Shown here in pieces: positions 8,594 to 17,828 of a stretch of DNA of 64,000 nt (the first letter of the stretch is position 1; every line of letters begins with the position of its first letter). This DNA comes from Formosa sp. Hel1_31_208. GTDB taxonomy: Bacteria > Bacteroidota > Bacteroidia > Flavobacteriales > Flavobacteriaceae. The translations under genes were made by a program, and so were the position numbers. The notes under the pieces were generated by a model, which searched no databases, had not been told where the DNA came from, and was given only the letters and a program-made list of their open reading frames with translations. The stretch lies in NCBI RefSeq assembly GCF_900104785.1, contig NZ_LT629733.1:2078501-2142500 (forward strand), written 5' to 3'.

Positions 8594-9682
8594 TTATAGA
8601 CCTTGAGTTAGTTTTTTTACTACCATATTTTCTGATAAAAACTCCTTTAAAATGACTTTTATAGCCGTGTAACAAGGGATGGCTACAATCATTCCTACCA
8701 CACCAAAGAGTATCCCAGCAATAATGATAATTAAAAAGATTTCCAAAGGATGGGATTTGACACTTTTGGAAAAAATAAATGGTTGACTAAAGAAATTATC
8801 GATTAATTGTGCAATTACAATGATGATTACGGTGTAAATAATATTAGGAAGAATGACATCGTTTAAACTATCACTTAGATTATTAGTCATCACGAGTAGC
8901 AACATTAAAACACCTCCAATTAAGGGACCTAAATAGGGGATAAGGTTAATAAGTGCGCATAAAAATGCGATGACTACAGCATTTTTTATTCCAATGATTA
9001 GTAATCCAATGGTGTAGATTACAAAAAGGATAAGTATTTGAAAGAACAAGCCTACGAAATAACGCGATAATAAATCCGAAATCTTAGTAAATGAACGTTT
9101 CGTTCTAGACTCTTTATCGTTTGGAACAAAAGTTAATACCCCTTGCTGGAATAGATTACTATCCTTTAAAAAGAAAAACGCTATAAACAAAACAGACATC
9201 AATCCGATACCGAAACTACCTAAGCCTGAGGCAATATTATTAAGGAAATTAGGTATGATAGAGTAGTCTAAGCTCGATAATATTTTAGATTCTTTAATGG
9301 CTTTTTCAGCATCAATATGATTAAGTTCGAGGTAAGAAATACTTGCTCGGTATAACTCTTCAATATTAGTTTTGAGTTGATCAATATCTAATAGTGATAA
9401 GTTTTGACCTTGTTCTACGAGCAATGGGATTAACAAACTAATGATTCCTACAAAAATTCCAATCAGAAATAGCATGGTAGAAATTACAGCTATTATATTT
9501 TTGAATTTAAGTCGTTTTCTTAGAAACAGTACGATGGGTCTTCCTATGAGTGAAATTACTGCTGCAATAAGAACATATACAATCACCGATCGTATTTGGT
9601 ATAAAAAATACAATACGAGTGCAATCGCGACAATAATGCCTAGAGCTCGTAGTATACCATTAGCGATAGTTCTAGAATTCAT
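8594..9682 (-). CDS. AI-2E family transporter (PerM/TqsA-like membrane protein)
   Basis: A 362-residue inner-membrane protein with about eight hydrophobic spans. Two or three lie at the N-terminus (residues 10-85), a large loop follows at 85-150, and the conserved C-terminal bundle contains the hallmark ALINLIPYLGPLIGG (about residue 240) and the closing VVGMIVAIPCYTAIKVILKE. Members export a range of small molecules or act as Na+/H+ antiporters, and the substrate cannot be read from sequence. It starts 33 bp downstream of the TrmH-like gene and precedes the methyltransferase. Confidence 0.93.
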   Translation of the reverse strand: MNSRTIANGILRALGIIVAIALVLYFLYQIRSVIVYVLIAAVISLIGRPIVLFLRKRLKFKNIIAVISTMLFLIGIFVGIISLLIPLLVEQGQNLSLLDIDQLKTNIEELYRASISYLELNHIDAEKAIKESKILSSLDYSIIPNFLNNIASGLGSFGIGLMSVLFIAFFFLKDSNLFQQGVLTFVPNDKESRTKRSFTKISDLLSRYFVGLFFQILILFVIYTIGLLIIGIKNAVVIAFLCALINLIPYLGPLIGGVLMLLLVMTNNLSDSLNDVILPNIIYTVIIIVIAQLIDNFFSQPFIFSKSVKSHPLEIFLIIIIAGILFGVVGMIVAIPCYTAIKVILKEFLSENMVVKKLTQGL

Positions 9683-9715
9683 TTTTTTAATTTATGCTAT
9701 AAATATATAAAGACT

Positions 9716-10216
9716 TTAGCTAAGTTGTTTGGTAATTTCATATAAAGCTACCGTTGTAGCTTGTACGACATTCATGCTGCTATTTTGACCATGCATGTTA
9801 ATATGTATAATAGCATCACAATGGTTGAGTAAATCATCTGAAATCCCGAAGTTTTCATCACCAATAATTAGTGCGATAGGTTGATGCTTCGGAAATGTAT
9901 AATTGGATATTGATGTACTGTTTGATGTAATTTCTAATGCCAATATGGAATAGCCTTTGGTTTTTAATTCCAAAACCTTCTCAGGTGCGCTTTCTATGAT
10001 TTCATAAGGCACTGAATTTTCAGTCGCCCGAGATGTTTTGGTCATTTTTCGGCCTAAAGGAATAGCTGTCCCACAAAAGATTAATCGCTCAACTCCAAAC
10101 GCATCTGTGGTTCTAAATAGGCTTCCAATATTTGGTGCATTCGTAACATTTTCGCAAATTACAGTAATTGGAAAAGTGCGTTTATTAAAAGGTGTAGAGT
10201 AGTGGTTGAGCTGCAT
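9716..10216 (-). CDS. TrmH/SpoU-family RNA 2'-O-methyltransferase
   Basis: A compact 166-residue SPOUT methyltransferase without the extra substrate-binding domain of larger relatives. The three family motifs are present: NAPNIGSLFRTTDAFGV (motif 1), ALIIGDENFGISDDLL (motif 2) and INMHGQNSSMNVVQATTVALYE (motif 3), which build the knotted SAM pocket. The target, a tRNA or rRNA 2'-hydroxyl, cannot be told. It lies 6 bp after the DUF4159 gene. Confidence 0.92.
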   Translation of the reverse strand: MQLNHYSTPFNKRTFPITVICENVTNAPNIGSLFRTTDAFGVERLIFCGTAIPLGRKMTKTSRATENSVPYEIIESAPEKVLELKTKGYSILALEITSNSTSISNYTFPKHQPIALIIGDENFGISDDLLNHCDAIIHINMHGQNSSMNVVQATTVALYEITKQLS

Positions 10217-10222
10217 TATAAA

Positions 10223-10894
10223 TCAATTCTCAAATGCGTATTTCACGATATTGGCACCCATTTTCAAAGCTTTTTGTCTGACATCTTCTGGGTCGTTATG
10301 AACTTCTGGATCTTCCCATCCATCTCCCAAATCACTTTCAAACGTGAATAAAAGGACTAATCGTGTTTTATGAAAAATACCCATGGCTTGTGGGCGTTTC
10401 CCATCGTGTTCATGAATTTTAGGCAACCCCTCAGGAAACTCAAATGCTGAATTAAAAATTGGATGATTCTTTGGTAATTCTATCAATTCTAAATTAGGAA
10501 AGACTTTCTTTAATTCTGCTTTGATATAAGGTTCCATTCCATAATTATCGTCGATATGTAAAAATCCACCTGAAATTAAATAGCTTCTTAAATTTTCAGC
10601 ATCTTCATCAGAAAAAAAGACATTTCCATGGCCTGTCATATGCAGCATTGGATATTGAAAAATGTCAATACTTCCCACTTCTACTACTGGTGGGTTCGAA
10701 TTCATCTTCGTATTAATTGTGGCATTACAGTAATTGATCAAATTAGGTAAGGCCGTTGGATTGCTATACCAATCACCACCTCCATTATACTTTAGAATGG
10801 CTAAATCTTGGGCATGTGATTCTCCAGACATCACAAACATTCCAAATGCGAGCACTCCTATTTTAAGTGTAATATATTTTGAAAATAAGCTCAT
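10223..10894 (-). CDS. Exported DUF4159 domain protein
   Basis: A 223-residue protein with a signal peptide ending near SHAQDLAI. The rest is the DUF4159 domain, a predicted glutamine-amidotransferase-like fold, with LHMTGHGNVFFSDEDAENLRSYLISGG, HIDDNYGMEPYI and a terminal DGWEDPEVHNDPEDVRQKAL signature. No biochemical role is established. It opens a four-gene unit with the TrmH-type methylase, the AI-2E transporter and the THUMP-like methylase. A TATGTTTG -7 box lies 28 bp upstream. Confidence 0.9.
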   Translation of the reverse strand: MSLFSKYITLKIGVLAFGMFVMSGESHAQDLAILKYNGGGDWYSNPTALPNLINYCNATINTKMNSNPPVVEVGSIDIFQYPMLHMTGHGNVFFSDEDAENLRSYLISGGFLHIDDNYGMEPYIKAELKKVFPNLELIELPKNHPIFNSAFEFPEGLPKIHEHDGKRPQAMGIFHKTRLVLLFTFESDLGDGWEDPEVHNDPEDVRQKALKMGANIVKYAFEN

Positions 10895-10921
10895 ATATCA
10901 AAAATAGAAAATATGTGTTAT

Positions 10922-10929
10922 CAAACATA
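10922..10929 (-). promoter_or_regulatory. Candidate -7 promoter box for the DUF4159 unit
   Basis: Reads TATGTTTG on the minus strand, an exact -7 consensus, 27 bp before the ATG. The -33 position holds AGTT rather than TTTG, so the match is only partial. Confidence 0.4.
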
Positions 10930-10966
10930 TGCTTTTAACGTTATTTATGAACTTTGACTACTTTAA

Positions 10967-11674
10967 TTATACATTGTTTGTATATGCCACTGAATGACAA
11001 GCAACAATCGCAGCTGTTTCTGTACGGAGCCGTGTATCACCAAGTGTCACAGGTTTAAATTGATGTTGTAATGCGAGACTAATTTCTTGCGTGCTAAAGT
11101 CACCTTCTGGACCAATGAGAATGGTCACAGATTCTTTAGGTTTGAGTAGGCTTTTTAGTGATGATCTATCCATATCCTCACAATGTGCAATAAATGTTTG
11201 TCCGTGAAATTCTTGTTCAACGAACGCTTTAAATGGCACGGCTTCATTAAGTTTCGGTAAAAACGTATTAAGAGACTGTTTCATTGCTGACTGCAATATT
11301 TTCTCATAGCGTTCTGCCTTAATAGTGCGGCGTTCGCTGTTGTCACAAAATACTGGTGTAATTTCATCAATACCGATTTCAGTAGCCTTCTCAAGAAACC
11401 ATTCATAACGATCGTTCATTTTTGTAGGCGCTACAGCAAGATGAAGGTGGTATTTCTTTTGTTCCTGAAATTCTGAAGTTTTAATAACAGCACTACAATT
11501 TTTTATATCAGCCAAAGTTATTTCTGCAGAAAACAGTTCACCCTTACCATTTGTAATGTGTAAGATATCTCCAACAGATTTACGTAAGACTTTGACAATA
11601 TGACGACTTTCCTCTTTAGTAAATCGGATTTCAGAATCTTCAGATGTTAAATCTTGATTATAGAAAAGTTGCAT
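10967..11674 (-). CDS. rsmE: 16S rRNA (uracil-1498-N3)-methyltransferase RsmE
   Basis: Methylates N3 of U1498 in helix 44 of 16S rRNA in the small ribosomal subunit. The 235-residue length is standard. It has the N-terminal PUA-like part (EESRHIVKVLRKSVGD, then HITNGKGELFSAEI), a KATEIGIDEITPVFCDNSERR motif, and the SPOUT core ILIGPEGDFSTQEI and VTLGDTRLRTETAAI. The start overlaps the last base of the parvulin gene's stop, so the two are tightly coupled. Confidence 0.96.
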   Translation of the reverse strand: MQLFYNQDLTSEDSEIRFTKEESRHIVKVLRKSVGDILHITNGKGELFSAEITLADIKNCSAVIKTSEFQEQKKYHLHLAVAPTKMNDRYEWFLEKATEIGIDEITPVFCDNSERRTIKAERYEKILQSAMKQSLNTFLPKLNEAVPFKAFVEQEFHGQTFIAHCEDMDRSSLKSLLKPKESVTILIGPEGDFSTQEISLALQHQFKPVTLGDTRLRTETAAIVACHSVAYTNNV

Positions 11675-12312
11675 TAGTTAATAGGTTCTGTCACTTTTAA
11701 AACTTTAACCTCTTCAATGAGTCGTCTTTCGTAGGTCATAAGTATAACGTAATACGCCTTAATTTCTGGAATATCAATGGTAAAGATATCATCTGGGTTG
11801 TAATTGCCTTCTATGATTGCCTTTTCGAATTCTGGATGCAAGTCCCCTTCAGTAAACCAGCCTGTATCACCTCCTTGTTTTGCAGATATATCCATAGAAT
11901 ACTGTTTGGCTAAATCTGCAAACATATAGCCTTCATTATATCTCGCAATTACCGTTTGTCTAATCGTGTTGATATCTTCTATAGATTTTTTATTTCCATC
12001 TAGAAATACCACACTAGCTCTGTAGTATGGAATTTGATATTTTTCAATAACCTTATAATAGGTTTTTTGAGGACTATCTTCAAAATACCGTTTTGAGCCA
12101 ACACCCATCTTAAAAATAGTTTCAGCCATTCGAGTATTGTGTTTCTCTCTATTAAATACAATCACTTTACCTTTAACAGTTTTATTCTTTTTTAAATAAA
12201 TAGTGACATCATCAAGTGTTTGGATAGAATCTAAAGATTTTTCAAAATCCTTTTGAGCATATCCAAAGGAAACACAAAAGAATATTGTAGTCGCAAATAA
12301 ATATTTTAGCAT
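11674..12312 (-). CDS. Exported parvulin-type peptidyl-prolyl isomerase
   Basis: The open frame extends to 12426, but the ATG at 12312 gives a proper signal peptide (MLKYLFATTIFFCVSFGYAQ), so I take that start (212 residues). A parvulin (PpiC) domain covers about residues 95-185, with FADLAKQYSMDISAKQGGD, TGWFTEGDLHPEFEKAI and a YYVILMTYERR ending. It is likely a periplasmic folding factor for outer-membrane or surface proteins. That fits its place in the lptD-ridA-parvulin-rsmE run. Confidence 0.85.
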   Translation of the reverse strand: MLKYLFATTIFFCVSFGYAQKDFEKSLDSIQTLDDVTIYLKKNKTVKGKVIVFNREKHNTRMAETIFKMGVGSKRYFEDSPQKTYYKVIEKYQIPYYRASVVFLDGNKKSIEDINTIRQTVIARYNEGYMFADLAKQYSMDISAKQGGDTGWFTEGDLHPEFEKAIIEGNYNPDDIFTIDIPEIKAYYVILMTYERRLIEEVKVLKVTEPIN

Positions 12313-12412
12313 AGTGATAGGTTGTTTTAATATGTGCATCAAAATTAAACCTCTGAAACGTCCATCAAACAGTCCCGCCATGAAGTTTTTAAGAATTGAT
12401 TGTTTATAACTC

Positions 12413-12793
12413 TTATTTAACAGCAATCATGCTAATCTCTACATTGACAAACTTGGGTAAATTAGCCACTTCAACGGTTTCTCTAGCAGGAGCAGTTTCG
12501 GCATTAAAATAGTCTGCATAGACCTCGTTGATTTGAGAAAAATTATGCATGTCACTTATAAAAATAGAGGTTTTAATCACATGTTCGAAGGTCATGCCTG
12601 CAGCTTCAATAACGGCTTTTAGGTTTTCCATAACCTGTTTGGTTTCTGCAGTGATAGAATCTAAAACCAATTCGCCTGAAGTCACATCGATAGCGATTTG
12701 TCCTGATGTATATAATGTATTACCCGATAAAATGGCTTGGTTATATGGACCAATAGGAGCCGGAGCATTAGGAGTATTGATGATGGTTTTCAT
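12413..12793 (-). CDS. ridA: RidA family enamine/imine deaminase
   Basis: Hydrolyses reactive enamine/imine intermediates such as 2-aminoacrylate released by PLP enzymes. At 126 residues it matches the family length. Signature elements are NAPAPIGPYNQAI, LYTSGQIAID, the acidic-hydrophobic TAETKQVMENLKAVIEAAG helix, and the C-terminal PARETVEVANLPK segment, in which the Arg (the substrate carboxylate binder of RidA) and the Glu are kept. It starts 14 bp after lptD ends, so it belongs to the same unit. Confidence 0.95.
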   Translation of the reverse strand: MKTIINTPNAPAPIGPYNQAILSGNTLYTSGQIAIDVTSGELVLDSITAETKQVMENLKAVIEAAGMTFEHVIKTSIFISDMHNFSQINEVYADYFNAETAPARETVEVANLPKFVNVEISMIAVK

Positions 12794-12807
12794 AAGATGA
12801 TATATTA

Positions 12808-15585
12808 TTATAATTGCTGATCTCTTTGTCTACGTTTATCGTATTTTAGATCTTTAAGTAAGCTAGATTTAATTCCGATGAAGAAATTCCATGAATTAAA
12901 GGGGCCAAAAGGTACCCAAGAGAAATTCATTCGCCAACTCAGTAGATCACGTTCAAATCTAAACTGAGTTTGTGTAAACCCTTTATTGACAAAATCATAA
13001 CCCGAAGACACACCAACAGACCATCGTGGTGATAATTCAACATCTCCAGAAAACATTAATGAATTATTTGAAATGGCGTTTTGGCGCGCAGCGTTACTAT
13101 AATTAACCGCATAAGCTAATCTGAGGTTCCACGGAATTTTGTAGTTATATAATTCTGCTTTCTCTTCTTCCTTTTTGCCCTTATCATCATCAGTTAGCCG
13201 TTTGTCAGCAAAATCTTGAGGCTTACCAAAGAGATCATCGGCACGACCACCACTGCGCAGAGATTCTTCTATGGCAGCTTCATCATCTCCACCGCCACTA
13301 CCATCAAATTCTTTACTTGAAATAGAATAACTAATATTTAAGTTAGCGGATGTTAATCTAAACAGACTTCCGCCATTATCAACATTGAATGTATTAACTT
13401 TCCTATTGTTATTATCTAAGGCATAAGGATCTAGAACCATCCCAAAATTGACATTCATTTTGTCTTTTAATAAGGTCGTACCTCCAGAAACTCGCAATGG
13501 ACTCCATTGTAACGAATCGCCAGCAAAATTATAAGAGGTCGATAAATTTAAGTTGTTTAAAAGCATCACTTTCTTAGGTTCTGTCGCAGTACTATCTTTA
13601 TCTCTAACTTTGGCTTCAAAATTATTGCTTAAAGAGATACCCATAGAACTTGAGAAGGTACGATTAGGGATTCCAAAAATGGAGCCTTCAAAACGTGTAT
13701 ACTGCTCTCGTCTTACTTCATCTGCAGTCGTTCCATCAGCATCGACGATTTCAAAAGTGTCGTAATATTCATCAAAAGCCGGATTTATATTATAGCTAAT
13801 TGACGGACGCATGACATGTCTAATTTTTTTAATTTTTGGATCTTTTCCTTCTTTCTCAAAATCAAACATTCCGTACACAGTTGTCCCAATACTTGTGCTA
13901 AAATTATAGGTAAAAAAACGATCAAACTGTTTTAAATCCTGCGTCACTATTTCTTCATTCGTTTCATCATAAAATCGTCTAATTGTATTAAAGGTCCAGT
14001 TCTCCTCAAAACTAGCATTAGCACTCATACTGAAATAATTAAAGACTTTGAAGTTTGTAGAGACAGGAATCGAATGTACGGCGCCTAGCTTTGCGTCATC
14101 AAACATTTCAGATTTAAAAAATAAAGAATCAGTAGTTTGTATTCTGTTTTCTGCTCTGACGTTATATTGAAAGTTGATATTTTGAATGATTCCTTTTTTT
14201 GTACCACTTTTTGGTGCAAATGGAAACATTCTACCTACACTACCTTGAAAGGTAGGTAAGGTCATATTAATTTGTTCTGTATTGGTGTTTTGCGAATGTG
14301 TTGCTGTCACATTCATATTCACTTGAGGCTCACCTTGAAATGTTTTCGAATAGGAGACAGACGAAGCTAATGTGTTGTTTTGCGTGTTAGATAAATTGAG
14401 TTGATTGATAGACTGCTGAAAGAATCGACTACTACCTAAGTTAACCGATGCTGAAAATCTAGAATTTGGGTTGGACTTACCATCTTGACTGTGAGACCAA
14501 CGAATATTATAAATGGTTGATTTTCTAAAGTCGGGAAAACCACGCTCGCTATTAATTAAATTTTCATATCGAAAGCTTACATTTCCTCTGAATCTATATC
14601 GCATCGCATAATTACTTTCCAATCGCAAACCATAACTTCCATTGGTATAGTAATCTCCTAATACGGCCAAATCCAAATAATCACTTATCGCAAAATAATA
14701 CCCTCCATTTTGTAAAAAGTACCCTCTGTCATTACCTAAATCTTGCCCTGGTGTTGGCATAATCACACCAGAAGTTTGCTTTTTTGTCATTGGGAAATAG
14801 GCAAAAGGTAGACCTATTGGTGTCGGTACATCATAGATAAATAAATTAGTAAGCCCAGTAACAACTTTAACTCCAGGAACTACTTTTGCAGTTCGCATTA
14901 AAAAATAATACTCAGGATCATCTAAATTTTCAGAAGTAGTAAAACGACCATTTTTAATAAAAAGGGTAGAGTCATTTTCCATTTTCGTGGTTTCAGCGAT
15001 AATGGTTCCTCCGCTTTGTTCAGTTTTCGAATTAAATACTAAAGCTTTTTTGGTAACGGTATTAAAGATTATTGAATCTGGTTCAATAACACTTGGACCC
15101 TGTGTAAATACTGGTGCTTGTGAATAAATCCCTAACGAATCCTTTAAGCGACCAGCATAAACTAAATTTTTCCCGTGATCAATAACGATAACACCGGCTT
15201 TAATATTCATATCTGTATAATCAACAGCAGCCTCGTTATATAGGGTTGTACGATTTTTTCGTTGATTTAAGCGCACATAGTCTTTCGCTTTATAATTGAC
15301 GATACCAGCGAGTGTTTCTTTTTTTTTAGGAAGCGTGTCATTCTTGATACTATCAACTTCTTTTATATTTTGTGGTTTCGTTAATAGCGAATCTACATTT
15401 ATAACGGTACTATCAGTTACAGTTTCTGGCTTGATTGGCTTTTTCGGTTTGGGTAATTCTTGAGCGAAGCAAAACATGTTAATAAACATGGTAAAACTTA
15501 GAGAGAAAAGTATGTGTAAGCTTTTTGTATGCAATGCTTTTAAATGTATTTTTGCTAAAGTATGGCTCGGTTTTTGAATTGCCAA
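12808..15585 (-). CDS. lptD: LptD-like LPS assembly outer-membrane protein
   Basis: A 925-residue protein that inserts lipopolysaccharide into the outer leaflet. After a signal peptide (LFSLSFTMFINMFCFAQ) and a Pro/Lys/Asp linker, an OstA/LptA-like jellyroll lies at about residues 95-260 (NEAAVDYTDMNIKAGVIVIDHGKNLVYA, LKDSLG, KALVFNSKTEQSGGTI), followed by a large beta-barrel domain from about 270 (PIGLPFAYFPMTKKQTSGVI, YFLQNGGYYFAISDYLDLAVLGDYYTNGS). The start is uncertain. No ATG gives a full signal peptide: 15585 is a TTG, and another TTG at 15534 would give a 25-residue signal. A -7-like TAAGTTTG overlaps the TTG at 15585, which favours 15534. The gene is divergent from the amidase. Confidence 0.9.
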   Translation of the reverse strand: MAIQKPSHTLAKIHLKALHTKSLHILFSLSFTMFINMFCFAQELPKPKKPIKPETVTDSTVINVDSLLTKPQNIKEVDSIKNDTLPKKKETLAGIVNYKAKDYVRLNQRKNRTTLYNEAAVDYTDMNIKAGVIVIDHGKNLVYAGRLKDSLGIYSQAPVFTQGPSVIEPDSIIFNTVTKKALVFNSKTEQSGGTIIAETTKMENDSTLFIKNGRFTTSENLDDPEYYFLMRTAKVVPGVKVVTGLTNLFIYDVPTPIGLPFAYFPMTKKQTSGVIMPTPGQDLGNDRGYFLQNGGYYFAISDYLDLAVLGDYYTNGSYGLRLESNYAMRYRFRGNVSFRYENLINSERGFPDFRKSTIYNIRWSHSQDGKSNPNSRFSASVNLGSSRFFQQSINQLNLSNTQNNTLASSVSYSKTFQGEPQVNMNVTATHSQNTNTEQINMTLPTFQGSVGRMFPFAPKSGTKKGIIQNINFQYNVRAENRIQTTDSLFFKSEMFDDAKLGAVHSIPVSTNFKVFNYFSMSANASFEENWTFNTIRRFYDETNEEIVTQDLKQFDRFFTYNFSTSIGTTVYGMFDFEKEGKDPKIKKIRHVMRPSISYNINPAFDEYYDTFEIVDADGTTADEVRREQYTRFEGSIFGIPNRTFSSSMGISLSNNFEAKVRDKDSTATEPKKVMLLNNLNLSTSYNFAGDSLQWSPLRVSGGTTLLKDKMNVNFGMVLDPYALDNNNRKVNTFNVDNGGSLFRLTSANLNISYSISSKEFDGSGGGDDEAAIEESLRSGGRADDLFGKPQDFADKRLTDDDKGKKEEEKAELYNYKIPWNLRLAYAVNYSNAARQNAISNNSLMFSGDVELSPRWSVGVSSGYDFVNKGFTQTQFRFERDLLSWRMNFSWVPFGPFNSWNFFIGIKSSLLKDLKYDKRRQRDQQL

Positions 15586-15708
15586 ACTTACATATATTTT
15601 TTATGATTAATTTAAAATTAAACTAAATTATATAAAGTAGAAATTGCCCTTTATATCCAGCAATTTCGGCGCTTAAAATAAACTTAGTCCATAAAACGTT
15701 AAACTCCT

Positions 15709-16821
15709 ATGAAAACGACTTCTTATTATATATTCGTATTGGTAACCTTCTTATTTACCAGTATTTTAACATCTGCTCATGCTTTTCAAAAAGATAGCGA
15801 CAAGTTTGTTGTGGTTTTAGACGCTGGTCATGGTGGAAAAGACCCAGGTAGACCCACTAAATTTGGTTATAAAGAAAAATATATAGCGCTGCAACTTGTT
15901 TTAGCCGTTGGATCTGAATTAGAGAAGCAAAAAGACATAAAAATTATATACACAAGAAAAACAGATAAGTTTTTAGAGTTGCATGAACGTGCAGCAATAG
16001 CGAATAAAGCAGATGCAGATTTATTTATCTCGATTCATTGCAATGCGCATGATTCACAAGCATATGGTACAGAAACTTATGTGCTAGCTACGAGGGCTAA
16101 TAATATGAATATTGAAATTGCCAAAAGAGAGAATGAAGTTATTTTCTTAGAGGCTAATTATGAACAGCATTATGAAGGTTTTGATCCAAATTCACCCGAA
16201 TCACTTATTTCATTGAGTTTATTACAGGAAGAGTACCTTGATCAAAGTATTAGGTTAGCACGTAGTATTGAGGATAATTTCAAGGATAAAATTAAACGCA
16301 AAAGTAGAGGTGTAAAGCAAGCAGGTTTTTGGGTGCTGCACAATACGTATATGCCTAGTGTATTGATAGAAACAGGTTTTATAACGAATAGAAAAGAAGG
16401 TGACTATTTGAATTCAAAAAAAGGTCAAAAAGATATTACAACCGCTATTATTAATGCTGTAAAGGACTATAAAAAAGAATTAGAATTAAATATTGGTATG
16501 GATGTTTATCATACAGATGAAATTTTAGAAACCACAGATAGTCCACAGATAATAAAAGATGTAATTTTTAAAGTCCAAATTGCCGCTAGTTCAAAGGAAC
16601 TGGCTCCAAAATCATACAACTTTAAAGGGCTTAATGATATTTCAAGAGAAAAATCTGGTGCTATTTATAAGTATTTTTATGGCTTTACTTCAGATTATAG
16701 TAAGATTAAAGAACTACAAGTACTAGCAAAATCTAAAGGCTACAAAGACTGTTTTGTCGTCGCTTATAAAGATGGTAATAAAATAGATGTTTCCGATGCA
16801 TTGAAATCCGTATCTAATTAG
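15709..16821 (+). CDS. N-acetylmuramoyl-L-alanine amidase (Amidase_3) with SPOR-like C-terminus
   Basis: A zinc amidase that cleaves the bond between MurNAc and the stem peptide, exported by a signal peptide (residues 1-26). The catalytic domain covers about 33-275: VVVLDAGHGGKDPG (zinc His41), Glu56 in the KEKYIALQ helix, SIHCNAH (zinc His110), and SVLIETGFITNRKE with the catalytic Glu. Residues about 285-370 (VIFKVQIAASSKELAP ... KSKGYKDCFVVAYKDG) resemble a SPOR peptidoglycan-binding domain. The gene starts a rightward block with mlaD, divergent from lptD. Confidence 0.94.
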   Translation: MKTTSYYIFVLVTFLFTSILTSAHAFQKDSDKFVVVLDAGHGGKDPGRPTKFGYKEKYIALQLVLAVGSELEKQKDIKIIYTRKTDKFLELHERAAIANKADADLFISIHCNAHDSQAYGTETYVLATRANNMNIEIAKRENEVIFLEANYEQHYEGFDPNSPESLISLSLLQEEYLDQSIRLARSIEDNFKDKIKRKSRGVKQAGFWVLHNTYMPSVLIETGFITNRKEGDYLNSKKGQKDITTAIINAVKDYKKELELNIGMDVYHTDEILETTDSPQIIKDVIFKVQIAASSKELAPKSYNFKGLNDISREKSGAIYKYFYGFTSDYSKIKELQVLAKSKGYKDCFVVAYKDGNKIDVSDALKSVSN

Positions 16822-16875
16822 AAACATTCTTTATATATTTATGACTAATTTTGTTGTAACCCAAAATTGTAAAAT

Positions 16876-17820
16876 TTGAAAATCTCAAGAGAAGTAAAGA
16901 CAGCAGTACTCGTACTCTCGGGTATTATATTATTGATATTTTTATTCAATTACCTCAAGGGTGAAAGTCTTTTCGATTCGCCAAATACGTACTATACTGA
17001 ATTTGATTATAATGCACTAAGTCAGTCGTCTCCAGTAACCATAAAAGGGAATGCTGTTGGCAAGATCAAAGACATCGTTTATGATTATGAAACTGGTAAA
17101 ACAAGGATAGCATTTACGGTAAATGAGCAATTAAAATTCTCGAAACAAAGTAGAATTAGACTGTATGAGACCGGATTAATGGGAGGTAATGCTTTAGCAA
17201 TAATTTTAAGTGATGAAGGTGAGCAAGCAAAATCTGGAGATTTCTTAATGTCTGAAGTCGAAGAGGGGTTGGTATCCAGTTTAAGTAAAAATTTCTCAGG
17301 AGTTGGCGATGATTTAGGATCGACTTTAAAAACAGCCGACACACTTTTAGTCAATTTAAACAACCTTGTTACTGACCAATCTGAAGATGGATTAAAGAAT
17401 GCCATCAAAGAACTTAATTCAACAATGAAAACTTTTAAATCAGTTGCAATTTCTATAAGTGCATTTGTAAAAAATAATGACGACAAATTGGCATCAGTAT
17501 TAAATAATGTCGATTCTATCACCAAAGATTTATCAGGTATCACCAAGGATCTTAAAGACGTTAAACTTTCGGAAACCATAGCCGAACTTGATAAAACACT
17601 GGCTTCGGTGAATGCTGTAATGACAAGCGTAAACAATGGAGAAGGGTCAATTGGTAAACTTTTAAAAGACGAAGGTTTATATGATAATTTAGAAGCAGCA
17701 TCCAAGGAAATGGAAGAATTAATTAGAGATATTAAGTTACATCCTGCACGTTACAGACGTATTCTGTCTAAAAAGGAAATACCGTATACACCACCAAAAG
17801 AAGAAGACCGAAATAATTAA
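16876..17820 (+). CDS. MlaD/Mce family lipid-transport protein (TTG start)
   Basis: A 314-residue protein with one N-terminal membrane span (about residues 8-26, AVLVLSGIILLIFLFNYL) and a single Mce domain (about 37-115, YYTEFDYNALSQSSPVTIKG ... GLMGGNALAII). A long helical tail with repeated VNNLDSIT/DLKD-like segments follows, as in periplasm-spanning lipid shuttles. Mce proteins carry phospholipids between membranes with an MlaFE-type ABC transporter, which is not encoded here. The only start that keeps the membrane segment is the TTG at 16876. It follows the amidase by 54 bp and precedes the Fe-S pair. Confidence 0.9.
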   Translation: MKISREVKTAVLVLSGIILLIFLFNYLKGESLFDSPNTYYTEFDYNALSQSSPVTIKGNAVGKIKDIVYDYETGKTRIAFTVNEQLKFSKQSRIRLYETGLMGGNALAIILSDEGEQAKSGDFLMSEVEEGLVSSLSKNFSGVGDDLGSTLKTADTLLVNLNNLVTDQSEDGLKNAIKELNSTMKTFKSVAISISAFVKNNDDKLASVLNNVDSITKDLSGITKDLKDVKLSETIAELDKTLASVNAVMTSVNNGEGSIGKLLKDEGLYDNLEAASKEMEELIRDIKLHPARYRRILSKKEIPYTPPKEEDRNN

Positions 17821-17828
17821 ACATTGAT

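Noticed and set aside
12313-12426. Extended N-terminus of the parvulin gene (start at 12426)
   Set aside because: The added 38 residues hide the signal peptide and overlap ridA. The ATG at 12312 gives a normal exported protein.
17085-17705. Minus-strand open frame of 206 residues inside the MlaD/Mce gene
   Set aside because: Serine/leucine-rich antisense shadow. The plus-strand Mce protein has a clear domain and operon context.
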